Origin: Acinetobacter sp. 10FS3-1
GTDB taxonomy: Bacteria > Pseudomonadota > Gammaproteobacteria > Pseudomonadales > Moraxellaceae
DNA: 13,219 nucleotides
NCBI RefSeq assembly: GCF_013343215.1
Contig: NZ_CP039149.1
Coordinates: 1 to 13,219 of the forward strand
Direction: 5' to 3'
Shown one piece after another: positions 1-5,569 of the stretch (the first letter of the stretch is position 1; each line of letters opens with the position of its first letter). A model generated the notes under the pieces. It worked only from the letters and a program-made list of their open reading frames with translations. It made no database searches and was not told where the DNA came from. The position numbers and the translations under genes were made by a program.

Positions 1-924
1 ATGCGGGACTTAGTAGTTAAAGATAATGCCTTAATTAATGCGAGTTATAACTTAGACTTAGTAGAACAACGTTTGATCTTATTAGCTATCGTCGAAGCAA
101 GAGATAGTGGTCGAGGAATCAATGCAAATGACCCCTTAGAAGTGCATGCTGAGAGTTATGTAAATCAATTTAATGTTGCAAGACAAACAGCTTACCAAGC
201 GTTAAAAGATGCTTGTAAGGATCTATTTGTACGTCAATTTAGCTATCAAGAAATTAATAAAAGAGGAAATGTAGAGAATGTTTTAAGTCGCTGGGTGAGC
301 GAGATTAGATATATCGATGATGAGGCTACAGTAAAGTTAATATTTGCCCCTGCAATCGTGCCACTTATTACACGTTTAGAAGAACAATTCACTAAATATG
401 AGTTACAACAGATTAGTAATCTCAGCAGTGCTTATGCTGTGCGGTTGTATGAATTATTAATTGCTTGGCGTAGTACGGGTCAAACTCCAATTATCGAACT
501 AGCAGAGTTCAGACAAAAAATAGGCGTTCTTGATGATGAATATACAAGAATGGGAAATTTCAAAGATCGAGTATTAAATCTAGCTATTGCCCAAATTAAT
601 GAACACACCGATATTAACGTCCAATGTCAGCAACATAAAAAGGGACGTAATATTTCTGGTTTTTCATTCAACTTTAAACTGAAAAAAGTCGTTATAGCTC
701 ATAACAAAGAGCAAACTGCTCTTGAGATTTTCTCAAAATTTACCGATGCACAGCGTCATCTTTTTGCCAGTAAACTGTCTGAGCTTCCAGAGATGAATAA
801 ATATTCTCAAGGTACTGAAAGCTACTCACAATTTGCAGTTCGAATTTCTGAAATGCTACGAGATCCACAAAAATTTGAAGAACTACTCCCATATCTAAAA
901 AAAGTAGGCTTTAATACAAAATAA
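1..924 (+). CDS. repB: Rep_3-family plasmid replication initiator
   Basis: Initiator protein of 307 residues that should bind the iterons and open the origin. The N-terminus (residues about 7-30, KDNALINASYNLDLVEQRL) is the typical opening of Rep_3 superfamily proteins. Two winged-helix domains are expected at about 5-130 and 135-230, the second including LSSAYAVRLYELL near 140. Length is normal for Acinetobacter Rep_3 proteins. The start is the first base of the window; on a circular molecule the preceding bases would be the window's end (AT-rich, no strong Shine-Dalgarno), 107 bp after the last perfect iteron. A hairpin and a small DNA-binding gene follow 60 bp downstream, probably co-transcribed. 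Family assignment is firm; the iteron partnership is inferred from position. Confidence 0.93.
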   Translation: MRDLVVKDNALINASYNLDLVEQRLILLAIVEARDSGRGINANDPLEVHAESYVNQFNVARQTAYQALKDACKDLFVRQFSYQEINKRGNVENVLSRWVSEIRYIDDEATVKLIFAPAIVPLITRLEEQFTKYELQQISNLSSAYAVRLYELLIAWRSTGQTPIIELAEFRQKIGVLDDEYTRMGNFKDRVLNLAIAQINEHTDINVQCQQHKKGRNISGFSFNFKLKKVVIAHNKEQTALEIFSKFTDAQRHLFASKLSELPEMNKYSQGTESYSQFAVRISEMLRDPQKFEELLPYLKKVGFNTK

Positions 925-940
925 ACTTCATGTTCAGATT

Positions 941-960
941 GGATGTTCACATAAACATCC
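941..960. promoter_or_regulatory. Hairpin between repB and the downstream DNA-binding gene
   Basis: Perfect 7-bp inverted repeat GGATGTT (941-947) / AACATCC (954-960) with a 6-nt loop, 25 bp before the next start codon. There is no T-run after it, so it is more likely an operator or translation-modulating stem than a terminator. The function is inference. Confidence 0.4.
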
Positions 961-984
961 TTGTACACGTACTGAGGGATTCCA

Positions 985-1542
985 TTGAACACAACAAAAT
1001 TTAGCGTTATGGACGCAAGTAAAGCCTTTAAAAAATCACGTACAACAATATACGAGGCTTTAAAAAGTGGTGAATTATCAAGAGATCATGATGGACTTAT
1101 AGACTTGTCTGAACTTATCAGAGTTTATGGCAATCCAGTCGGTGTTCAGTCCAGTGCACGTACTGAACAAGTTCAAAAGGATGTACAAGTACACGTTCAA
1201 TCTGAAGTTGAAAATGTATTAAAAGATCAAATTTCTTTACTCAAAAATCAGTTAGAGTTAGCAAATCAAAGAGAAAAGTCTTTGATGCAACATATTGAAG
1301 ATCTTACTCATAGAATTGAGTTTAAGGGCACCTTAGAACAGCCAAAACAAGAAAATATTAATCAACTAAATGAATCTACTAATTCGAATATAGCAACAGA
1401 TCCTCGGCCACAGACTGAGTCAAACTATGACGGATTGACTACTCCTCAGAAAGACAATAAACGTATCCCTGTTCCAGAACACGTTGAGCCTGAACCTAAA
1501 AAAAGGGGTTTCCTGAGCCGTTTTTTCCTTCCTTATGGTTAG
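985..1542 (+). CDS. Plasmid replication-associated HTH/coiled-coil DNA-binding protein (RepA-like)
   Basis: Protein of 185 residues that commonly follows Rep_3 genes in Acinetobacter plasmids, often annotated as a plasmid replication DNA-binding protein; its exact role is not settled. Residues about 5-50 (VMDASKAFKKSRTTIYEALK, then a DLSELIRVYG segment) form a MerR/excisionase-like helix-turn-helix. Residues about 60-115 are predicted coiled coil, then a Q/N/P-rich linker and a basic-aromatic tail (KKRGFLSRFFLPYG). The TTG start is chosen because TGAGGGA (973-979) sits 5 nt upstream; an in-frame ATG at 1009 would cut into the HTH region. Likely in one transcript with repB. It could act as auxiliary replication or copy-control factor, which is inference. 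Confidence 0.85.
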   Translation: MNTTKFSVMDASKAFKKSRTTIYEALKSGELSRDHDGLIDLSELIRVYGNPVGVQSSARTEQVQKDVQVHVQSEVENVLKDQISLLKNQLELANQREKSLMQHIEDLTHRIEFKGTLEQPKQENINQLNESTNSNIATDPRPQTESNYDGLTTPQKDNKRIPVPEHVEPEPKKRGFLSRFFLPYG

Positions 1543-1550
1543 CCAGGACT

Positions 1551-1613
1551 CCAGTTTTTTGATGAGCCAATTTCAGTGCAAGCACATGAAATAATGACTC
1601 ATCAAAAAACTGG
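1551..1613. repeat. 16-bp perfect inverted repeat after the replication operon
   Basis: Left arm CCAGTTTTTTGATGAG at 1551-1566 and its exact complement at 1598-1613, separated by 31 nt. The loop itself contains an imperfect palindrome (TTTCAGTGC...GCACATGAAA, 1571-1591), so the whole could fold into one long cruciform or RNA stem. It begins 9 bp after the stop of the upstream gene. No T-run follows the right arm, so a classical intrinsic terminator is doubtful; a replication or single-strand structure is an alternative. Confidence 0.6.
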
Positions 1614-1685
1614 ATGAGGTTTATTAAAACTGAATAAACTTGTGGAACATTGCTTAAATAATAGGCGTGGAACGTGAAAAATCAT

Positions 1686-1715
1686 AAAAAAAGCCCGAAC
1701 AGGGATGCTCGGGCT
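1686..1715 (-). terminator. Intrinsic terminator reading leftward
   Basis: AGCCCGA (1692-1698) pairs with TCGGGCT (1709-1715). On the minus strand the stem is followed by seven T (A-run 1686-1692 on the plus strand). It would stop leftward transcripts leaving module 1 across pdif1 and so shield the rep region. It belongs to the backbone side of the pdif site. Confidence 0.75.
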
Positions 1716-1761
1716 ATAAACTAGAAACTACAGCGTTGAATTATAAGGATAATTATACAGT

Positions 1762-1789
1762 ATTTCGTATAAGGTGTATTATGTTAATT
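1762..1789 (+). repeat. pdif site 1 (XerC/XerD recombination site, C|D orientation)
   Basis: XerC-type arm ATTTCGTATAA (1762-1772), spacer GGTGTA (1773-1778), XerD-type arm TTATGTTAATT (1779-1789). Both arms match the Acinetobacter dif/pdif consensus as I know it. It marks the left edge of the first cargo module; the isochorismatase stop codon lies 17 bp inside. Confidence 0.93.
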
Positions 1790-1806
1790 TTAGGAAATCT
1801 TAGTCT

Positions 1807-2349
1807 TTAGCTAACATAATCTTCAGTTGATATTACTTGAGCATATGCAAATTCAAAAGCGGCCATTAATGTTGCATGGACATGACCAGCAGGTACTTTA
1901 ACGCCATTAAATTCCAAGTCTAGTGTTGCACAAGCATCATGTATCACTTTTACCTTATAACCAAAATCAGAAGCAGCACGAACAGCAGCATCAACACACA
2001 TATGCGTCATAGCACCAATCACGACTAACTCAGTCACTTGATTGCTATCTAAAATTTCTTTGAGATTCGTGTTTAAGAACGCATTGATGTGATTTTTAAT
2101 GATCACAGATTCATCTTCTTGCGGCTTAACTGTGTCCTGAAATTCAATACCATTTGAGCTAGGTTCAAATATAGGAGATTCAGCATCAGCAATATGTTGG
2201 ACATGAATCACTTGAGTACCCTGTTGACGGGCTTTCGCAATTACTTTCACTGCATTAGCAGCAGCTTGTTCAATATTTACCAATGGTAATTTACCTGTAG
2301 GTAGATATTCATTTTGTAAGTCGATAACTAATAAAGCTGATTTTGACAT
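1807..2349 (-). CDS. Cysteine hydrolase, isochorismatase-like family
   Basis: Cytoplasmic protein of 180 residues in the isochorismatase-like hydrolase superfamily (amide or vinyl-ether hydrolases such as nicotinamidase-type enzymes). The catalytic triad is visible: Asp10 in LLVIDLQNEY, Lys85 in VIIKNHINAF, and the nucleophile Cys118 in GAMTHMCVDAAVRAA. Length is normal. A ribosome site AAAGGA lies 7 nt before the ATG. The gene is 83 bp downstream of the MBL-fold gene on the same strand, with a hairpin between, so co-expression is possible but not certain. The divergent GlxA regulator probably governs the pair. Substrate cannot be read from the sequence; true isochorismatase activity is unlikely because no siderophore genes are nearby. 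Confidence 0.9.
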   Translation of the reverse strand: MSKSALLVIDLQNEYLPTGKLPLVNIEQAAANAVKVIAKARQQGTQVIHVQHIADAESPIFEPSSNGIEFQDTVKPQEDESVIIKNHINAFLNTNLKEILDSNQVTELVVIGAMTHMCVDAAVRAASDFGYKVKVIHDACATLDLEFNGVKVPAGHVHATLMAAFEFAYAQVISTEDYVS

Positions 2350-2395
2350 ACCTATTCCTTTACTTAACTAATATTTGTTTTGTTCTACTTATGTT

Positions 2396-2426
2396 TTAAA
2401 GAAGTGGAATGCTTCCACTTCTTTAA
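2396..2426 (-). terminator. Hairpin between MBL-fold gene and isochorismatase-like gene
   Basis: TTAAAGAAGTGGAA (2396-2409) and TTCCACTTCTTTAA (2413-2426) are perfect 14-bp arms with a 3-nt loop, starting 6 bp after the MBL-fold stop codon. The minus-strand tail is TTTAAAACAT, a weak T-run, so it may be a leaky terminator or attenuator setting the ratio of the two enzymes. Confidence 0.6.
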
Positions 2427-2432
2427 GTCACT

Positions 2433-3317
2433 TTAGAAAGAAAGCGTTTCACCATCGATAGGAATTAAAACCTTATCTTGGATTCCTTTGTCCTTTACGT
2501 AATCTGCAAGCTCAGCACGTGTTACCGACATGTGGTTAATTGCATCCATGTGAACAGCAACCACTTTAGCATTTGGTGCTTTCTGAGTTGCATGATAAGT
2601 ATCTTCTTTGCCCATAATAATGGATTCTTTAAAGCCATCAACCAAGGCGTTACCTGTATTCAAGACAATCACATCAGGTTTAAATGTTTGAATCGCTTGA
2701 TCAACTTCAGAACGCCAGATGGTATCTCCTGCCACATAAACAGTTTCATGGCCAGCAGCTTCAAATACCACACCCATTGCTTCACCTAATCCAGCTTTAA
2801 GCTTAGGAATACGGTACATGGCATCAGTACCGTGTTGACCACCAGTTTTAGTGAGCTTAATCCCTTCAAAGGTCGCTTGAGTTAATACACGAACATCTTT
2901 GAAGCCTTGTGACTGAATGATTTTCTGGTCTTCTTTATTCTGTACAAACAACGGCATGTTTTTCGGAATAGTCGCTTGTGCTGCATCATCCCAATGATCT
3001 AAATGGGTATGGGTCACGATTACCGCATCTACACCTTCTAAAATCGTTTCGGGCTTGATAGGCAAATCGACTAATGGGTTCCGTAAATAGCTACGATGAG
3101 TATCAGGAAAACCTTCATAGAATCCTTTTTTAGCAAACATTGGGTCAATTAAAAAAGTCGTATCAGCATAGGTTACTTTAATCGTTGCATTGCGAATTTC
3201 TTGTATATGCGTAACTTTAGAAGTATCTCGCTGAACCACCTTATCATTCGCATATAAATGGACTGAAGCCATTGCCAGAGAGAGTGCAATAACAGAGCTA
3301 CTTAAAATTTTATTCAT
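2433..3317 (-). CDS. Exported metallo-beta-lactamase-fold hydrolase (UlaG-like)
   Basis: Protein of 294 residues. An N-terminal signal peptide (residues 1-23, hydrophobic core IALSLAMASV, likely cleavage after LYA) indicates export to the periplasm. The MBL-fold metal motif is present: HTHLDH with His103, His105, Asp107 and His108, then His162 (GGQHG), Asp198 (AGDT) and His256 (AVHMD), enough for a two-metal site. The overall pattern resembles UlaG-like metal-dependent hydrolases rather than class B beta-lactamases. Substrate is unknown. The start follows GGAT/GGA stretches upstream. It is the first gene of a leftward pair, 132 bp from the divergent GlxA regulator, whose palindromic operator candidate lies in that gap. 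Confidence 0.88.
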   Translation of the reverse strand: MNKILSSSVIALSLAMASVHLYANDKVVQRDTSKVTHIQEIRNATIKVTYADTTFLIDPMFAKKGFYEGFPDTHRSYLRNPLVDLPIKPETILEGVDAVIVTHTHLDHWDDAAQATIPKNMPLFVQNKEDQKIIQSQGFKDVRVLTQATFEGIKLTKTGGQHGTDAMYRIPKLKAGLGEAMGVVFEAAGHETVYVAGDTIWRSEVDQAIQTFKPDVIVLNTGNALVDGFKESIIMGKEDTYHATQKAPNAKVVAVHMDAINHMSVTRAELADYVKDKGIQDKVLIPIDGETLSF

Positions 3318-3377
3318 GTTCCAGATCCAATCATTTAGTCATACTCGAATCATGATAGGAAAAATTAAGCAATAAAA

Positions 3378-3415
3378 TTGTCCTTAAGGACAATCATCGA
3401 AACTATTGGGACAAC
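3378..3415. promoter_or_regulatory. Palindromic operator in the divergent promoter region
   Basis: Perfect 18-bp palindrome ATTGTCCTTAAGGACAAT at 3378-3395. An extra half-site GGACAA recurs at 3410-3415, 21 bp from the GGACAA at 3389-3394 (two helical turns). It lies between the leftward MBL-fold gene and the rightward GlxA-type regulator. AraC-family dimers often bind spaced direct half-sites, so this is a good candidate for autoregulation and enzyme-gene control. The regulatory role is inference. Confidence 0.6.
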
Positions 3416-3449
3416 ATGCTATATTTATTATTTTAGAGAGGTAGATTGA

Positions 3450-4421
3450 ATGGCTATACCAGTGATTGGATTGTTCGTATATCCCAATATAAATCCATTT
3501 CACTTCTCTATCCCCCATATCATTTTCAATATCAAGATTGAAGATAAACGCTTATTTGATCTGAAAATTTTTTCTATAGATGGCCAGCCCGTAACAACAG
3601 AACAGTCTATGATAATTATCCCTGATGGTGGGGTCGAGCTCATTAAAGAGTCGGATCTTATTATTATTCCTGGGTGGGATGATTTTAATCACGAGCCTGA
3701 ACAAGTACTTATCGATGCCCTAAATTGTGCATATCAGACTGGAATTAGAATTGTAGGGTTATGCTATGGAACTTATGCACTGGCATATGCTGGTTTACTT
3801 GACCATAAAAAAGCAGCTACGCACTGGATGGCTGAACAAGATTTCAGTGAGCGGTTTCCACAGGTTCAACTTGATCATGATGCCCTGTATGTAGAAGACC
3901 AAAGGATTGTAACCTCTGCTGGAACAGGTGCAGCATTAGACTGCTGCCTATATTTGGTACGAGAAATCTATAATGCACGAATTGCGAATAAAGTCTCTAG
4001 AGTAATGGTGATCCCGCCTCACCGTGAAGGTGGGCAAGCTCAGTTTATTGAACAGCCAGTCGCAGAATCGAGCCAAGATGCACAAATTAATGTATTACTT
4101 GATTTTTTAAGAAAGAATTTAGCTTTACAACATAATATTGAAAGCCTCGCTGAACGGACACATATGACACGCAGGACGTTCACACGGCATTTTAAGAAAG
4201 CGACAGGCATGACCCTAGTCGATTGGCTGAATACTGAAAGAATCAGATTAAGTTGTGAACTTTTAGAAACGACAAACTTGTCTATCGAAAAGATAACCGA
4301 GCTTTCAGGTTTTAATAATACCGTGTCATTTAGAAAAAATTTTCGTGAAAAATATGGCACCAGCCCTCAGGCATGGAGAAAAGCTTTTGGGATCATTAAT
4401 GAAAATAATCCACCCATTTAA
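3450..4421 (+). CDS. GlxA-type transcriptional regulator (DJ-1/PfpI-like domain plus AraC HTH)
   Basis: Protein of 323 residues. Residues about 5-180 form a class I amidotransferase/DJ-1-like sensor domain, with GLCYGTYALAYAGLL placing Cys105 at the usual nucleophile-elbow position and VTSAGTGAALDCCLYLV near 155-170. Residues about 215-315 are an AraC/XylS double helix-turn-helix: SLAERTHMTRRTFTRHFKK, then KITELSGFNNTVSFRKNFRE and YGTSPQAWRK. GAGAGG lies 8 nt before the ATG. It is divergent from the two enzymes and probably their regulator. Oddity: its last codon and TAA stop (4416-4421) lie inside the XerD arm of pdif2, so the C-terminus is set by the recombination site. The sensed ligand is unknown. 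Confidence 0.9.
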   Translation: MAIPVIGLFVYPNINPFHFSIPHIIFNIKIEDKRLFDLKIFSIDGQPVTTEQSMIIIPDGGVELIKESDLIIIPGWDDFNHEPEQVLIDALNCAYQTGIRIVGLCYGTYALAYAGLLDHKKAATHWMAEQDFSERFPQVQLDHDALYVEDQRIVTSAGTGAALDCCLYLVREIYNARIANKVSRVMVIPPHREGGQAQFIEQPVAESSQDAQINVLLDFLRKNLALQHNIESLAERTHMTRRTFTRHFKKATGMTLVDWLNTERIRLSCELLETTNLSIEKITELSGFNNTVSFRKNFREKYGTSPQAWRKAFGIINENNPPI

Positions 4422-4443
4422 CATAATGGGCGTTATACGAAAC
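4416..4443 (-). repeat. pdif site 2 (D|C orientation)
   Basis: XerD-type arm ATTTAACATAA (4416-4426), spacer TGGGCG (4427-4432), XerC-type arm TTATACGAAAC (4433-4443). It is the reverse orientation of site 1, with one deviation from consensus in each arm. It overlaps the stop codon of the GlxA-type regulator. Confidence 0.88.
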
Positions 4444-4487
4444 GCATATAAAAATAGTTTTATATTTCAAAAAGTTATGTTATAAAA

Positions 4488-4540
4488 AATCGGGGACGCA
4501 AACCCGAAAAGCCGACTTGGAAACAAGTCGGCTTTTTTTA
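4488..4540 (+). ncRNA. Candidate two-stem small RNA or orphan terminator element
   Basis: Stem 1 is TCGGG (4490-4494) / CCCGA (4503-4507) around loop GACGCAAA. Stem 2 follows directly: AAAGCCGACTTG (4508-4519), loop GAAA, CAAGTCGGCTTT (4524-4535), then a T-run to 4539, a strong intrinsic terminator. A TATAAA (4481-4486) just upstream could be a -10 box, though no clear -35 is seen. It could terminate the GlxA-type gene or be a short RNA ending at this terminator, possibly of the C4-antisense-like kind known in Acinetobacter. That resemblance is from memory and unconfirmed. Confidence 0.4.
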
Positions 4541-4596
4541 TGAGCAGTTTTGGAATGTTTTGCCAATAATTTTGACTAAAAATTACGCTTCTCAAC

Positions 4597-4636
4597 TTGA
4601 GTGATACAATTTTGTGATACATTATTGTATATACAA
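4597..4636 (+). promoter_or_regulatory. Putative brnTA promoter and BrnA operator
   Basis: A -35-like TTGAGT (4597-4602) and a -10-like CATTAT (4620-4625) are 17 bp apart. A perfect 12-bp palindrome TTGTATATACAA (4625-4636) overlaps the expected transcription start, and TGATACA occurs twice just before it (4602-4608 and 4615-4621). BrnA antitoxins are known to repress their own operon with BrnT; the palindrome is the likely target. Confidence 0.5.
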
Positions 4637-4642
4637 ATTTGA

Positions 4643-4939
4643 ATGTTTTTTATGGAACAGTATTTTGAATGGGATGAGGCTAAGAATCGAAAGAATCAGA
4701 AAAAGCACGATGTCTCTTTCGAAACGGCAAGCCTTGTCTTTGATGATCCACTGAGGATCTCAATTCAGGACAGACATACCGATGGCGAAGAACGTTGGCA
4801 GACCATTGGAAAAGTGAAAGGCGTACTAATGCTCTTAGTAGCTCATACCATCTTTGATGAAGATGACTGTGAAATCATAAGAATCATTAGTGCAAGACAG
4901 GTCACTAAAGCGGAGCGCAATCAATATGAGCACGGTTAG
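4643..4939 (+). CDS. brnT: BrnT-family ribonuclease toxin
   Basis: Type II toxin of the BrnT (DUF497) family, a RelE-like ribonuclease that inhibits translation and is neutralised by BrnA. Family marks: FEWDEAKN at residues 8-15, KHDVSFETASLVFDDP at 21-36, and the C-terminal RIISARQVTKAERNQYE at 80-96. It has 98 residues from the ATG at 4643; a second in-frame ATG at 4652 gives 95 residues and fits the family N-terminus at least as well. Neither has a clear ribosome site, so the start is unresolved. The toxin precedes its antitoxin, the normal BrnTA order, and the 3' end overlaps brnA by 14 bp. Confidence 0.92.
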   Translation: MFFMEQYFEWDEAKNRKNQKKHDVSFETASLVFDDPLRISIQDRHTDGEERWQTIGKVKGVLMLLVAHTIFDEDDCEIIRIISARQVTKAERNQYEHG

Positions 4940-5237
4940 ATACTCACGCAAAGAACTAAATGAAAAATTTAGTGAGAAGCAAGATGCTGAAATTCAACGC
5001 TTGCTTGCTAAAGGCACGGTTCCTGATGATCAGCTAGATCTATCAGATATGCCTGAAATTACCGACTGGAGTAATGCTATTCGTCATGGGCAATTTTTTC
5101 GTCCAGTGAAGCAACAAACGTCAGTTCGTCTTGATGCGGATGTATTAGCATGGTTAAAAGCACAAGGAAAAGGTTATCAAACACGTATGAATAAAATTCT
5201 GCGTGAAGCAATGCTAAAAGATTTAAAAAATCATTAA
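4926..5237 (+). CDS. brnA: BrnA-family antitoxin
   Basis: Antitoxin of 103 residues that binds BrnT and represses the operon. The N-terminus MSTVRYSRKELNEKF is typical of BrnA. Residues about 64-100 (QTSVRLDADVLAWLKA, then GYQTRMNKILREAML) form the ribbon-helix-helix DNA-binding domain. The start at 4926 is preferred over the upstream ATG at 4890 because GGAG (4912-4915) is 10 nt before it and the family N-terminus begins there. It overlaps brnT by 14 bp, so translation is likely coupled. Confidence 0.92.
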   Translation: MSTVRYSRKELNEKFSEKQDAEIQRLLAKGTVPDDQLDLSDMPEITDWSNAIRHGQFFRPVKQQTSVRLDADVLAWLKAQGKGYQTRMNKILREAMLKDLKNH

Positions 5238-5238
5238 T

Positions 5239-5266
5239 AAAAATGGGAGCTTAGGCTCCCATTTTT
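5239..5266. terminator. Bidirectional terminator after brnTA
   Basis: Perfect 12-bp arms, AAAAATGGGAGC (5239-5250) and GCTCCCATTTTT (5255-5266), loop TTAG. The A-run and T-run allow termination in both directions. It begins 1 bp after the brnA stop codon and ends 1 bp before pdif3, sealing the module edge. Confidence 0.88.
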
Positions 5267-5267
5267 A

Positions 5268-5295
5268 ATTTCGTATAACGTGTATTATGCTAATT
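5268..5295 (+). repeat. pdif site 3 (C|D orientation)
   Basis: XerC-type arm ATTTCGTATAA (5268-5278), spacer CGTGTA (5279-5284), XerD-type arm TTATGCTAATT (5285-5295). It differs from site 1 at one spacer base and one arm base; identity continues through TTAG after the site. Confidence 0.92.
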
Positions 5296-5485
5296 TTAGA
5301 AGAATTAAATAACTACTAAGTCGAATTCATTTGAATTAATAATTTTTTCTCCATAAAAATCCTAATTAAACTACTGTGTAGTGGCTAATCAAAAATTCAT
5401 TAATATTATTAAGAAAATATTCCTGTAATTATTTAATATGGAAAACACTGAAAAACACAATAATAATCCATTTTTACGATTAACA

Positions 5486-5509
5486 CTATAAAAATAAACG
5501 GTTTTATAG
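5486..5509. promoter_or_regulatory. Inverted repeat in the katB promoter region
   Basis: CTATAAAA (5486-5493) and TTTTATAG (5502-5509) are perfect 8-bp arms with an 8-nt spacer, about 60 bp before the start codon. CTAT/ATAG elements recall parts of OxyR sites, but the full spaced four-element pattern is not evident. It is a candidate regulator-binding site, by inference. The rest of 5296-5569 is AT-rich with no gene. Confidence 0.4.
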
Positions 5510-5522
5510 ATCACTTAATATT

Positions 5523-5553
5523 TAGTACCTTAATCCTCGCAGGAAAGGTACTA
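5523..5553 (+). promoter_or_regulatory. 5' leader hairpin of katB
   Basis: TAGTACCTT (5523-5531) pairs with AAGGTACTA (5545-5553), and inside it TCCT (5534-5537) pairs with AGGA (5541-5544) around loop CGC. It ends 16 nt before the start codon, just ahead of the ribosome site AAGAGA (5558-5563). It could be a leader stem affecting mRNA stability or translation, or an operator. Confidence 0.45.
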
Positions 5554-5569
5554 TTTTAAGAGACAGATT

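Larger units (their letters stand above)
1762..4443. mobile_element. pdif (dif) module 1: isochorismatase-like, MBL-fold hydrolase, GlxA regulator
   Basis: Segment bounded by oppositely oriented pdif sites at 1762-1789 and 4416-4443. It carries two minus-strand enzyme genes and a divergent regulator. Modules flanked by inverted pdif sites are known in Acinetobacter plasmids and are thought to move through host XerC/XerD. No transposase or integrase lies inside. The boundaries are seen; mobility is inferred. Confidence 0.8.
4416..5295. mobile_element. pdif module 2: BrnT/BrnA toxin-antitoxin
   Basis: Short module between pdif2 (D|C) and pdif3 (C|D), containing an RNA-like terminator element and the brnT-brnA operon. 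Toxin-antitoxin cargo in pdif modules is a known pattern in Acinetobacter plasmids. The boundaries are seen; independent mobility is inferred. Confidence 0.75.

Noticed and set aside
1807..2349. True isochorismatase for siderophore synthesis
   Set aside because: No ent-type or other siderophore genes nearby; the single-domain protein fits the broad cysteine hydrolase superfamily.
2433..3317. MBL-fold protein as a metallo-beta-lactamase (carbapenemase)
   Set aside because: The spacing of metal ligands and the surrounding sequence resemble UlaG-like hydrolases, not class B beta-lactamases; no basis for a resistance call.
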